Assembly (NCBI GenBank): GCA_051004815.1
Contig: JBPCJY010000050.1
Coordinates: 1-23,832 of the forward strand
Length of the DNA stretch: 23,832 nt
Reading direction: 5' to 3'
Source of the DNA: JBBQXY01 sp051004815
Lineage (GTDB): Bacteria > Chloroflexota > Ktedonobacteria > Ktedonobacterales > Ktedonobacteraceae
Shown here piece after piece: positions 1-7,662 of this stretch (positions within the stretch are counted from its first letter, which is position 1; every line of letters starts with the position of its first letter). The notes beneath the pieces were generated by a model. It was given only the letters and a program-made list of their open reading frames with translations, was not told the DNA's origin and made no database searches. The translations under genes were made by a program, and so were the position numbers.

Positions 1-19
1 CTTCGTTGCTCATGCATAC

Positions 20-48
20 ATTGTAGCACCTTCATGCATACATGTCAA
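20..48 (-). promoter_or_regulatory. Near-consensus sigma70-type promoter reading left, possibly leaderless
   Basis: On the minus strand a perfect -35 TTGACA (43-48) is followed by a 17-nt spacer and TACAAT (20-25, 5 of 6 to consensus). An ATG lies at 13-11, six bases after the -10, so the expected transcription start falls on or next to the start codon. The gene, beginning MSNE, would then be leaderless and exits the window after four codons. A 12-bp direct repeat, TCATGCATACAT, at 10-21 and 32-43 overlaps both the start and the -35 flank, which could be a regulator site. Confidence 0.6.
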
Positions 49-58
49 GCCATACCCA

Positions 59-1549
59 TCACGCCCCGAAAGGACTCGCTTGTATCCCCATGGCTGAAGC
101 CAGGGGTCTTACGCTCGAATTGATAAGCATGGCTGTGAAGTAGAGTATGGCCGCTGCCGTCCATGTCTGGACGCTACAGGCGTAGAAGTAATCGGCCAGA
201 AACCATTCTTGCTCGATGCGATGCGAACGTATCCAGCGTGAAGGCTGGACGGTGTAAAGTTCTACTGGTTTCTCGAAGGCAAGAATTGCTTGTAGGACAG
301 ATTCCGCAATAGTATGCGCATCTGCGTCAAAACCATATTTTTGTAGACCGAGGGTGACTACGGCATTGTCGAAGGGCCAGATACCGCCGCAATGATAGAC
401 GAGCGGGTTGTAGTAGTAGGCTTTTTCAGAAAGGGTGCGTAACCCCCACGGCGTGAGAATATCGGGTTGTAATAAGCGTTCGCGGAGTTGCCAGGCTCGT
501 GTCTGCTCAAGACAAGTGGACCAGAGCAGATGTCCGGCGTTGCTGGCGACAACTGGAATAGGTTGCTTGTTGCCGTCAAGTGCGATAGCGGGACAGTGCT
601 CATCGTCGAGCCAGAAGCGTTGTAGTCCTGTGAGGAGGCCGTCCATGCGCTGCTGAAGCTCTGTGTGTAGGGCAAGGGTGAGGGTCTGGCGTTTTTTTGC
701 TAGCTCAGCATAGGCGGAGTAGGCGGCCCAAGCGTAGCCTTGCACTTCAACCCAGGCGATAGGGTGCTGCACAGGATGGTGACGTATTTGAATGGATTCG
801 CCACTATCTTTCCAGACTTGATTTTCCAGGCCGATGCCCTCCGGGTTGCGTCGCTTGTATTCAACTAAGCCATCCTGATCTATGTCTGACCAGTCGAGCA
901 TCCATTGGAACGCGGCATCGATATTGGGCCAGAGTTCATCCAGAAGAGCTTTGTCGTCAAAGAAGGCATCGACCTGTGACATAGTAATGATATAGAGGAA
1001 GGTTGCATCAAAGGAGCCGTAGTAGCAGCCATTGACCATGACGGGCCAGCGTGTGGCAACCATGCGCTCCGGTACGGGGTTCCAATATTCGTGGAGAATG
1101 CGACCGGGCTGCTCTTCATTGAAATCGTTGACGGTTTTGCCTTGTAGCTGTGCAAGCCCACGTAAGACGGAGGCTGACAGGTCATGCAGCCAGTCGAGGT
1201 AAGAGGATGTGTTTATGCCTTCAGTGTCTTGTTTTTTGGTTTGCAGGAGACGGCCAGCCTCTAAGGCCAATAACACTGTCCAGAGGGAATCACGGCCAAA
1301 GATGGCGTGAAATTGATCTTCTGGGCCACTGGCAGTGACGCCTAATGGCGACTGTAACGATTTTAACGTGGTTACTGCCTGTTGCCACAACTGGCGCAAG
1401 ACCTCGCCACCAAGGACGAGGTCTCGAAGAGGTAGGATATGCGGTTCCACAAGCTCCAAATGCGTTGGTGTCCTTTCTTTCTGTGAGTAAATTATACTCG
1501 TGTAGCGAACACTCTTAAAGAGGTATAGCCCAAGTGGGAGAATATACAT
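59..1549 (-). CDS. Amylo-alpha-1,6-glucosidase-like (glycogen debranching type) glycosidase, C-terminus replaced
   Basis: The protein looks like the catalytic (alpha/alpha)6-barrel of the glycogen-debranching/amylo-alpha-1,6-glucosidase group, cytosolic and acting on alpha-glucans. Visible blocks are HAIFGRDSLWT near the N-terminus, then DIDQDGLVEYKRR, GLENQVWKDS, VEVQGYAWAAY, SNAGHLLWS and a late CGGIWPFDNA; no N-terminal debranching domain is present. The ATG at 1549 has no clear Shine-Dalgarno. A TATAAT-bearing promoter lies inside the frame (1491-1512) and AAAGGA at 1471-1476 precedes an in-frame TTG at 1459, so translation may really begin there (466 aa). The gene is last in a minus-strand operon, 29 bp after the MFS gene. 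Its final 17 or so codons come from IS-end sequence (the hairpin at 86-106), so the native C-terminus is lost and activity is uncertain. Confidence 0.8.
   Translation of the reverse strand: MYILPLGLYLFKSVRYTSIIYSQKERTPTHLELVEPHILPLRDLVLGGEVLRQLWQQAVTTLKSLQSPLGVTASGPEDQFHAIFGRDSLWTVLLALEAGRLLQTKKQDTEGINTSSYLDWLHDLSASVLRGLAQLQGKTVNDFNEEQPGRILHEYWNPVPERMVATRWPVMVNGCYYGSFDATFLYIITMSQVDAFFDDKALLDELWPNIDAAFQWMLDWSDIDQDGLVEYKRRNPEGIGLENQVWKDSGESIQIRHHPVQHPIAWVEVQGYAWAAYSAYAELAKKRQTLTLALHTELQQRMDGLLTGLQRFWLDDEHCPAIALDGNKQPIPVVASNAGHLLWSTCLEQTRAWQLRERLLQPDILTPWGLRTLSEKAYYYNPLVYHCGGIWPFDNAVVTLGLQKYGFDADAHTIAESVLQAILAFEKPVELYTVQPSRWIRSHRIEQEWFLADYFYACSVQTWTAAAILYFTAMLINSSVRPLASAMGIQASPFGA
86..106 (-). 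repeat. IS-end imperfect palindrome with bulged T
   Basis: Read on the minus strand, CCCC-TGGC and GCCA-GGGG pair around a TTCA loop, with one unpaired T just before the closing GGGG. It matches in length and bulge position the hairpin at 23716-23736, while the inner stem bases differ but still pair. Hairpins with an extrahelical T are what Y1 (HUH) TnpA transposases recognise at IS200/IS605 ends. Confidence 0.6.
1491..1512 (-). promoter_or_regulatory. Possible internal promoter for the glucosidase gene
   Basis: The minus strand shows a perfect TATAAT (+ coordinates 1491-1496), with a poorer TTAAGA upstream at about 16 nt spacing. It sits inside the extended open frame and ahead of an AAAGGA (1471-1476) with a TTG at 1459. 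This supports the downstream start and some transcription independent of the operon. Confidence 0.4.
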
Positions 1550-1578
1550 AGAGCGTGCGGTCAATTGCGCTGTTGCTG

Positions 1579-2835
1579 CTATGCAGGTTGGTGGTGTGGA
1601 CGCAAGCGTAACGCAGCCAGTCCACCGATGATGACGACTGTGAGGAAGAAGAGAATGGCCCAATTTGAGCCAATCGTGTTGAGTAAGAAGCCGAAGAGCC
1701 AGTTAAAGAGGACGCTACAACAGCCACTGGCGAAGAGGAGGATACCAGAAACTCTGCCAGGGGAGTCGGGGACGCGCTCACAGCCAATGGTGATGCAGGT
1801 GGCGAAGAGAGGAGAGAGGCCGATGGTGGCAAGCGCGATGGCAAAGGTGGCAGTAAGCGCATTGGGACTAAATAGTAATAAGGCGAAACCTAGCAATGCG
1901 ATGAGGATGCAGATCATAGCGATGCGCCATGGACCAAGGCGCAGGATGAACCAGGCCACGACAAGGCGACTGAGCATGGAAAAGGTCAAGGTGATACTAC
2001 TGAGAGCGGCTGCGATGCCAGGTGTTTGTGCAAAGACGACGTGCAGGTAGGCCGCGGCCCAGGTGCGGAGGGCAGAGTTGGTGCCGCTCGTGAGCATCAT
2101 TACGACGATGACGGGAGCTAATAGTACGAAAAAGGATGGTTGACCGCTTTGTGCTGGCTTTGCTTGCATATGCTGGGGATTGGTGTGGTGGATGAGCCGA
2201 TAGTTCCGCGGTATAGCGAGCAATGAGAACATAGAGGCAACGATAAAGCAGAGGGTAAAGAGGAATGGCGGCAAGGGGTTATTGGAAAAAACGGTCAAGA
2301 GCCAGGCGTCGATAAGGGCGATCACGACTCCGCTGAAGGGATAGAGCAGGTTGAAGAGGTTCAATGCGCTGCCGCGCTTCTCCGCGAAAATCGCGCTGAT
2401 CAGTCCGTTCGAGGTGGCGTCAATGATACCGCCGCCGATACCAGCCAGTCCTAATAGAAGGAACAATAAGCCCAAGGAGAAGACGTGGGGTAGGAAGATG
2501 CCAAGACAGACCGAGAGTATGCCAATAAAGATGGCGATGGCCGCTCCAAAGAGGACGCGGCGTGGCCCATATCTATCAAGCAGGGTGCCGCCGATGAGTA
2601 CGCCGGGTAGATAGCCTGCTGTCCAGAGGACGTAGAGGAGTCCTGCGGTGGCGAGAGGAATATGCAATTGTGTGGAGAGCGGGGCGAGAATCGGCCCCCA
2701 ACCACTGTCGCTGAGCGCGAAGATACAGAAGATGAGGCAAGTTGCCAACGTGATACCGACGATGTGGAGAGGGTGGCCATGTAAGCCCTCCTCTCCAGGT
2801 ATATCAGGTTGAATTTCTGGTGCCGATAAGGTCAT
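1579..2835 (-). CDS. MFS transporter, 12 TM helices
   Basis: A 418-residue integral membrane protein of the Major Facilitator Superfamily. Hydrophobic segments alternate with short loops throughout, in two six-helix halves. The loop after TM2 carries GGTLLDRYGPRRVL, the MFS motif A (G-x3-D-R-x-G-R-R type), and the central loop around residues 190-230 is longer and polar. The ATG at 2835 has an AGGA eight bases upstream. It begins 39 bp after the hydrolase stop and ends 29 bp before the glucosidase ATG, so the three probably share a transcript. The substrate cannot be read from sequence; the glucosidase suggests a sugar or sugar conjugate, as a guess. The C-terminus is basic (RLRPHHQPA) and looks intact. 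Confidence 0.9.
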   Translation of the reverse strand: MTLSAPEIQPDIPGEEGLHGHPLHIVGITLATCLIFCIFALSDSGWGPILAPLSTQLHIPLATAGLLYVLWTAGYLPGVLIGGTLLDRYGPRRVLFGAAIAIFIGILSVCLGIFLPHVFSLGLLFLLLGLAGIGGGIIDATSNGLISAIFAEKRGSALNLFNLLYPFSGVVIALIDAWLLTVFSNNPLPPFLFTLCFIVASMFSLLAIPRNYRLIHHTNPQHMQAKPAQSGQPSFFVLLAPVIVVMMLTSGTNSALRTWAAAYLHVVFAQTPGIAAALSSITLTFSMLSRLVVAWFILRLGPWRIAMICILIALLGFALLLFSPNALTATFAIALATIGLSPLFATCITIGCERVPDSPGRVSGILLFASGCCSVLFNWLFGFLLNTIGSNWAILFFLTVVIIGGLAALRLRPHHQPA

Positions 2836-2874
2836 GAATGGTTTCCTGTGGTTTATGCAGAATGGATGGAGGTT

Positions 2875-4155
2875 CTATAGTGATAAGGCCATCAATGGGA
2901 TCTCCATTTCGGCGCGGGTGAGGCCACCGTGATGGCCGTGAAAACGCATCTCATAGACGCCTTCTTGATACCACCAGACGGTTTCATTGGAGTAGGGCAA
3001 GATGACGACGTTGCCTACGCGATTGAGAAACGCTGGTGATGGCGGTTGAGTACCAAAAAAATGTTGCGCTATCAGGTCGGCGGTTGGGTAGACTGCGGCG
3101 CGGCCTACCAGATATTTTTGCAAGAGTTCCACTGCTTCGGCGAGCAATTCTTCTTTGACATGTAAGAACATATCGCGTGCGGAGCCTGCGGGTACCAGCA
3201 ATTTGCCTTGGCGGTTGGTTTTCAGGTAGCGTTCAATGCCAGGGATGAGTTTATTGAGGTAGATGGTAGTATTAGGCTCGACTTCGACCTGTCCATGATC
3301 GGCGGTGACGAGGAGGAGCGTGTTGTCGATTTTTCCGCGCAGCTTTTGATTGAAGAGCTGGTCCATTGCTGTCAAGAAGCTGTCCACTTCGCGTTCAAAT
3401 TGTGGTGAGTTTGGCCCGTAGTGGTGGCAGATGGCGTCGATGCGATCAAAGTAGAAAAAATAATAGTAGGGTGGGGCTTTGTGGGCGGTGACGATATCTG
3501 CCAGGCGAGTAAGGGCGTCGCTCAGGCTCTGGAAGGAAACAACATGGCTACCCTGAAATACAGCGTTCGAGAAGGTCGAGGGCGTGTAGGCTTGAGACTG
3601 GAAGATATAGGAGACAATGCCTTTGGCTTTCAGGGTTTGATAGAGCGATTGTGGGGGATAGAATTGCGCGGAAGGAATAGTAGTCTTGGCGAGGGTGTCG
3701 CGAGCAAACTTGTCGTCGGCATAGGAGAAGAGCAAAGGCGAGATGATATCATCGACCAGGGGTTCGTAGTAGTTCCACTCGTAGACGCCGCTCTGCCCAA
3801 CGTTCAGGCCGGTATGAATACAAGTGGAATGGGCGGCGGTAGTCGAGGGGAATTGTGAGGTCAATTTGGAGACGACGCCATGGTCGAGGAAGGTTTTGAG
3901 AAAGGGATAGTGCTGGGCGTAGCGTTCAAAAAATCGCCAGCCAAAGGCATCAACGAAAAAGAGGATAACTTTATCATAACGAGTGGGCAGATTGCCGAAA
4001 ACGTCAAGGGGTAAGGCAGGGGTGCCTTCACCGGTGAGAAGAAATTGGATGGAGAGGGGAATGTTGGCAAAGCAGTACGAGTCGTAGAGGGGTCGGATGA
4101 ATTGCGGGGAAAAGGTAGCATGGTCTAGCGCGTTCAAAGAGGCTGTGTTTAGCAT
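2875..4155 (-). CDS. Alkaline phosphatase superfamily phosphodiesterase/nucleotide pyrophosphatase-type hydrolase
   Basis: A 426-residue metal-dependent hydrolase related to type I phosphodiesterase/nucleotide pyrophosphatases. The two-metal site is readable: Asp69 in FFVDAFGW, the nucleophile Thr in QFPSTTAAH (residues 105-106), an Asp and His in FDRIDAICHHYG, Asp-His in LLVTADHGQVEV, and a C-terminal His in FHGHHGG. All ligand positions are present, so it should be active. No signal peptide or TM segment is seen, so it is probably cytoplasmic. It is the first gene of the minus-strand trio. The ATG at 4155 has only a weak purine stretch upstream (GGCAGAGAT). The substrate is unknown; the family cleaves phosphate mono- and diesters or phosphonates. 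Confidence 0.88.
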   Translation of the reverse strand: MLNTASLNALDHATFSPQFIRPLYDSYCFANIPLSIQFLLTGEGTPALPLDVFGNLPTRYDKVILFFVDAFGWRFFERYAQHYPFLKTFLDHGVVSKLTSQFPSTTAAHSTCIHTGLNVGQSGVYEWNYYEPLVDDIISPLLFSYADDKFARDTLAKTTIPSAQFYPPQSLYQTLKAKGIVSYIFQSQAYTPSTFSNAVFQGSHVVSFQSLSDALTRLADIVTAHKAPPYYYFFYFDRIDAICHHYGPNSPQFEREVDSFLTAMDQLFNQKLRGKIDNTLLLVTADHGQVEVEPNTTIYLNKLIPGIERYLKTNRQGKLLVPAGSARDMFLHVKEELLAEAVELLQKYLVGRAAVYPTADLIAQHFFGTQPPSPAFLNRVGNVVILPYSNETVWWYQEGVYEMRFHGHHGGLTRAEMEIPLMALSL

Positions 4156-4208
4156 ATCTCTGCCTGCTTCCTAATGTGAGGTGACAATTGAGAAGTTTAG
4201 TTGAGGAT

Positions 4209-4214
4209 AGTATA
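4209..4214 (-). promoter_or_regulatory. Candidate -10 box for the hydrolase-MFS-glucosidase operon
   Basis: TATACT on the minus strand, 54 bp before the ATG at 4155. There is no good TTGACA at 16-18 nt; the -35 area is occupied by the palindrome at 4229-4246, which suggests a regulated rather than strong promoter. Confidence 0.3.
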
Positions 4215-4228
4215 TCACTAAATGGAAC

Positions 4229-4246
4229 GGTAGTTGCTCAACTACC
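4229..4246. promoter_or_regulatory. 18-bp palindrome between divergent operons, candidate operator
   Basis: GGTAGTTG-CT-CAACTACC is a perfect inverted repeat with 8-bp arms and a 2-bp centre. It lies 74 bp before the hydrolase ATG and 112 bp before the acyl-CoA dehydrogenase ATG, overlaps the minus-strand -35 region and abuts the plus-strand -35 (4250-4255). Size and symmetry suit a dimeric TetR- or GntR-type repressor; none is encoded next to it. Confidence 0.45.
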
Positions 4247-4249
4247 CTC

Positions 4250-4279
4250 TTGTAATCTCTGTCTCCAACGAAGTACACT
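4250..4279 (+). promoter_or_regulatory. Candidate promoter for the acyl-CoA dehydrogenase operon
   Basis: TTGTAA (4250-4255) and TACACT (4274-4279) are separated by 18 nt; each matches consensus at 4 of 6 positions. The implied start near 4286 leaves a leader of about 70 nt before the ATG at 4359. Confidence 0.35.
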
Positions 4280-4358
4280 ACTTGTGATGCAAGAACATGT
4301 CCCCTTTTTAAACAGTGCTTGCAATAGTTTGCAATACCAGAAAGGATTGGATATCTGT

Positions 4359-5504
4359 ATGGACTTTGAACTTTCGGAAGAGCATCAACTCGCGTATGAC
4401 AGTGCTTTTGCTTTTGCGCGTGATGAAATTCGGCCACATAATGCTGAGATTGAGCGGACTGACGATTTCCCGCGCTGGATGTGGAAACGGCTGGCGGACC
4501 AGGGCTATACGGGTATCGCTATTCCAGAGGAGTATGGCGGTAGTGATGGCGATTTCTTGATGGCGGCACTGGTTGCGCGTGGGATTGGGCGAGCCAATGG
4601 GGCGATTGCGATGTCGTTTGGGGCGCATCTCAATTTGTGTGCGCATAATATTCTGCGCAATGGGACTGAACAACAGAAGCAGAAGTATTTGCCGGGGCTG
4701 GCGAGTGCCGATTTGATTGGCGGGTTGGGGCTGACCGAGCCGAACGCGGGTTCGGATGCCATGGGTATCCAGATGACGGCGCGACCGACAGATGGCGGTT
4801 ATCTGCTGAATGGTACGAAGATGTTTATTACGAATGGGCCGATTGCTGATCTGCTGATAGTATATGCCAAGACGAAACCGGAGGCTGGCAGTCGAGGCAT
4901 TACGGCCTTTATCTTTGAGACGAAGACGCCGGGTTATTATGTGGCGCGGAAGTTGGAGAAATTGGGCATGCGCGGTTCGCCCACGGGAGAACTGGTCTTT
5001 GAGGATGCTTTTGTGCCAGAAGAGAATGTGTTAGGCAAGGTCAACGAGGGATTTCGGGTGGTGATGAGTGGATTGGATTTGGAACGGGCTTTTTTCGCGG
5101 TCAGTGCTATCGGCGGGTTAGAGGCAGCATTGGAAGTGTCGATGAAGTATGCCAAAGAGCGCGAGCAGTTTGGGCAACCTATCGCTAATTTCCAGCTTAT
5201 CCAGGCCAAGATTGCCGATATGTATACCGATCTGGAGGCGGCGCGTTTGATGGCACATCGCTGTATGTGGCTGGCCCAGCAGGGGAAGCGCGTAAGCAAA
5301 GAGGCGGCAGCCGCGCTGCTGTTTACGGCACGGGCGTCGATGCGAGCGGCTGACGAGGCGTTGCAGATTCATGGTGGTTGGGGCTATCTGACCGATTTCG
5401 AGGTGGAACGGATGTGGCGTAACGCCAAGTTGGGAGAGATTGGGGCCGGCACGAATGAGATTCGCCAGTTGTTGATCGCACGAGAACTGTTTGGGATGAG
5501 GTAG
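4359..5504 (+). CDS. Acyl-CoA dehydrogenase, isovaleryl-CoA-dehydrogenase type
   Basis: A 381-residue FAD-dependent acyl-CoA dehydrogenase of normal family length. The start is the ATG at 4359, with AAAGGA 12 nt upstream; the longer open frame to 4188 has no family sequence. Typical blocks are seen: GLTEPNAGSDA (about 124-134), KMFITNG (154-160) and KLGMRGSPTGELVFED. The position of the MCAD catalytic glutamate is Ala363 (IGAGTNE), while Glu242 stands in SGLDLER. This is the isovaleryl-CoA dehydrogenase arrangement, where that internal Glu is the catalytic base. Branched substrates such as isovaleryl-CoA, or a terpenoid acyl-CoA as used by AtuD, are therefore likely. Its TAG is only six bases before the AtuA ATG, so the two are co-translated. 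Confidence 0.93.
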   Translation: MDFELSEEHQLAYDSAFAFARDEIRPHNAEIERTDDFPRWMWKRLADQGYTGIAIPEEYGGSDGDFLMAALVARGIGRANGAIAMSFGAHLNLCAHNILRNGTEQQKQKYLPGLASADLIGGLGLTEPNAGSDAMGIQMTARPTDGGYLLNGTKMFITNGPIADLLIVYAKTKPEAGSRGITAFIFETKTPGYYVARKLEKLGMRGSPTGELVFEDAFVPEENVLGKVNEGFRVVMSGLDLERAFFAVSAIGGLEAALEVSMKYAKEREQFGQPIANFQLIQAKIADMYTDLEAARLMAHRCMWLAQQGKRVSKEAAAALLFTARASMRAADEALQIHGGWGYLTDFEVERMWRNAKLGEIGAGTNEIRQLLIARELFGMR

Positions 5505-5510
5505 GTGCTG

Positions 5511-6875
5511 ATGAAATCTGTGCGTATCGCTGGTGGCCTGGGCTTTTATGGAGATTCGTGGCGACCGATCAAGGCAAGTATTGAGCGCGGTAATGTGCAA
5601 TATGTTGCTTCGGATCATCTAGCTGAACTGACGCTGGCTATTTTGCAGAAGGATCGGCAGCGCGACCCCAAGCTGGGTTATACACGTGACCTGGTACCTA
5701 TGCTGGCCGATGTGCTTCCTATAGCCGTGCCACGCGGGATCAAATTCATTTTGAACGCGGGTGGGTTGAATCCATTGGCGGCACGAGAGGTGTTACTGAG
5801 CGCGTTACGAAAGTTTGGTTTGAAGCTCAACGTTGGGGTAGTGTTGGGTGATGCCGTGCAAGAACGCCTGGATGAATTGCGGGAGGTAGGGGTTGCGCTG
5901 GCTCACATGGATACGGGAGAGGATATTGCGACCGTGCGTGAGCGCATTGTTTTTGCCAGCGCGTATCTGGGGGCGAGGCCATTGGTTGAGGCGTTGGAGG
6001 CGGGAGCGGATATTGTGCTGACGGGACGGGTAGCGGACGCCGCGCTGTTCCTGGCACCGATGGTGTATGAACTGGGCTGGAAGTGGGATGAATGGGATAA
6101 ATTGGCGCAAGGGATGGTGGTGGGACATCTGTTGGAGTGCAGTGGGCAGGCAACAGGCGGCAACTTTGGTGGCGATTGGCGTTCAATTCCTGACCTGGCA
6201 CATATTGGATATCCGATTGCCGAGGTGTGGGAGAATGGGGACGCGCTGATTACGAAGGCACCGAACACGGGTGGGCGAGTTAGTTTTGATACGCTGCGTG
6301 AGCAATTGCTTTACGAGGTGCATGATCCAGGACACTATATGACGCCGGATGTCGATGTAGATATGACGACCTTGCGCATGGAAGAGGTTGGTTTGGACGA
6401 GGTGCGCGTGACTGGAGCGACCGGCGACCCAGCTCCTGAGATGTTGAAGATTGTCGCGGGCTACGAGGATGGGGTGATGGGACAGGCGATGCTTGGCTAC
6501 GCCTGGCCGGATGCCATGGCGAAGGCACAAGCAGCAGCAGCGATCATTCAACAGCAGATGAGTGAGATTGGGCTACGGGCCGAGGAGACCATAATTGAGT
6601 ACATTGGCTATAATTCTATTCATGGGTCTTTGGCTGACCCGACCCATGTGGATGCTTTGAACGAGGTCTATTTGCGCATTGCTGTGCGTTGTGCGGATAA
6701 AAGGGAGGCGGCAAAGTTGGGACGCTTGTTCCCGCCGCTAGCTTTGAGTGGCCCACCATTTATTGGTGGTGCTGGTGGTATGATGGAGCCGCGTGGGTTA
6801 CTTGGTATCTGGCCGACGCTGGCACCGCGTGGGATTATCGAAGAGTATGTACGGGTGAGTGTGGAGGAAGCGTAG
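5511..6875 (+). CDS. atuA: AtuA family protein (DUF1446)
   Basis: A 454-residue member of the DUF1446/AtuA family, named after a gene required for acyclic terpene utilisation in Pseudomonas; its reaction is unsettled. Recognisable blocks are RIAGGLGFYGDSWRP at the N-terminus, VPRGIKFILNAGGLNP, GADIVLTGRVADAALFLAP, CSGQATGGNFGGDW, PNTGGRVS and EYIGYNS. The ATG at 5511 is preferred over the GTG at 5505 because GAGGTAGGTG, overlapping the upstream stop, then acts as ribosome binding site. It sits between an IVD-type dehydrogenase and a small AtuA-associated protein, an arrangement common where this family accompanies branched acyl-CoA carboxylases. It is probably cytoplasmic, with no TM segment. 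Confidence 0.92.
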   Translation: MKSVRIAGGLGFYGDSWRPIKASIERGNVQYVASDHLAELTLAILQKDRQRDPKLGYTRDLVPMLADVLPIAVPRGIKFILNAGGLNPLAAREVLLSALRKFGLKLNVGVVLGDAVQERLDELREVGVALAHMDTGEDIATVRERIVFASAYLGARPLVEALEAGADIVLTGRVADAALFLAPMVYELGWKWDEWDKLAQGMVVGHLLECSGQATGGNFGGDWRSIPDLAHIGYPIAEVWENGDALITKAPNTGGRVSFDTLREQLLYEVHDPGHYMTPDVDVDMTTLRMEEVGLDEVRVTGATGDPAPEMLKIVAGYEDGVMGQAMLGYAWPDAMAKAQAAAAIIQQQMSEIGLRAEETIIEYIGYNSIHGSLADPTHVDALNEVYLRIAVRCADKREAAKLGRLFPPLALSGPPFIGGAGGMMEPRGLLGIWPTLAPRGIIEEYVRVSVEEA

Positions 6876-6876
6876 A

Positions 6877-7188
6877 ATGAAAAAACAGTTGGTGCAGCTT
6901 GCTCATGCGCGTTCTGGTGATAAAGGTGATAAGGCCGATATCAGTCTCTTCGCGCCTGATAAGGTGACGTATGAGGTGTTGGAGCGGGAGGTGACGGTGG
7001 AGCGTGTGCGAGCACACTTTGCCGGTATTATTATGGGGAAGGTCGAGCGGTTTGAGGTGCCGAATGTGTTGGCACTCAAGTTTGTGTTGCACGGCGCGTT
7101 AAATGGTGGAGCGTCACGCTCGTTGCGGAGTGATGCGCTGGGGAAATCGTTAGCATCAGCATTACTCAGAATGGAGATCGAGGCATAA
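6877..7188 (+). CDS. Small AtuA-associated protein (AtuA C-terminal ferredoxin-fold-like domain)
   Basis: A 103-residue protein matching the domain found either fused to the C-terminus of AtuA proteins or, as here, as a separate gene. The signature is near the N-terminus: AHARSGDKGDKADISLFA, followed by NVLALKFVLHGALNGG. The ATG at 6877 is one base after the AtuA stop and has GGAGGA eight bases upstream, so it is translationally coupled and probably forms a complex with AtuA. The sequence just after its stop changes abruptly to a truncated CGNR gene, so this operon's 3' side may have been rearranged. Confidence 0.9.
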   Translation: MKKQLVQLAHARSGDKGDKADISLFAPDKVTYEVLEREVTVERVRAHFAGIIMGKVERFEVPNVLALKFVLHGALNGGASRSLRSDALGKSLASALLRMEIEA

Positions 7189-7199
7189 CCGCAGTTTAC

Positions 7200-7660
7200 C
7201 TAGAGGTCTAGAACAAAGTGCTGTAAACCATCCAGAGGAAGCATCAGCAGCTCAAGAACGCGCTCTTGAGTTGCGCGAGACGATCTACCGGGTGTTTTAT
7301 GCTCTCTCGGAAGGCTCTTCGCCGGAGCAAGCTGGCCTGGCTCTCTTAAACGAGAGGCTTGCTGAAGCCATGTCTCACGCGTGTCTCGTTGCTGATGGTG
7401 GTGCTTTTAGATGGGACTGGGCGACGAATGAACAGGCATTTGAGCGCATACTCTGGCCGGTGACGCGTTCGGCGGCTGATCTTTTGACATCCGAAAAATT
7501 GCACGATGTGCGAGCCTGCGTAGCTGAGGATTGTAAATGGCTGTTTCTCGATACCAGTAAGAATCATAGCCGTCGCTGGTGTGATATGCAGACGTGTGGC
7601 AACCAGGCCAAAGCTCGCAGGCACTCTAGCCGCAAGAAGGACGCTGTAGTAAAAGCTTGA
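7200..7660 (+). pseudogene. 5'-truncated CGNR zinc-finger protein gene
   Basis: Family-like sequence is readable from about 7202 (GLEQSAVNHPEEA) through an LRETIYRVF helix, a RSAADLLTSE block and the C-terminal CGNR zinc finger, with Cys in CVAEDCKWLF and WCDMQTCGN. CGNR proteins are normally about 180-220 residues with an N-terminal ABATE-type domain; that part is missing and the match begins within about 15 bp of the AtuA-partner stop. The only in-frame starts are non-ATG (for example TTG at 7271) without a Shine-Dalgarno. It is most likely a relic of a zinc-finger regulator cut by a deletion. The stop at 7660 is two bases from the convergent esterase stop. Confidence 0.7.
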
Positions 7661-7662
7661 CG

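Larger units (their letters stand above)
1..113 (-). mobile_element. IS200/IS605-like element end (partial, continues off the left edge)
   Basis: On the minus strand this stretch holds a subterminal hairpin (86-106) and then a strong leftward promoter (20-48), the usual order at the left end of a tnpB- or tnpA-bearing IS200/IS605 element. The hairpin has the same length and the same bulged T as the one beside the tnpB gene at the other end of the window. The boundary near 113 is inferred from where the neighbouring glucosidase sequence stops looking like its family. The transposase gene itself is outside the window. It could instead be a decayed right end of a TnpB element, because one reading frame here gives a PGFSHGD peptide that resembles the PAFMHGE terminus of the TnpB at the right edge. 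Confidence 0.5.

Noticed and set aside
1565..2050. 161-codon plus-strand ORF opposite the MFS gene
   Set aside because: Basic, motif-free composition typical of the antisense of membrane-protein codons.
4188..4358. 57-residue N-terminal extension of the acyl-CoA dehydrogenase
   Set aside because: It lies over the palindrome and promoter, has no family similarity, and MDFELSEEH at 4359 is the normal family start.
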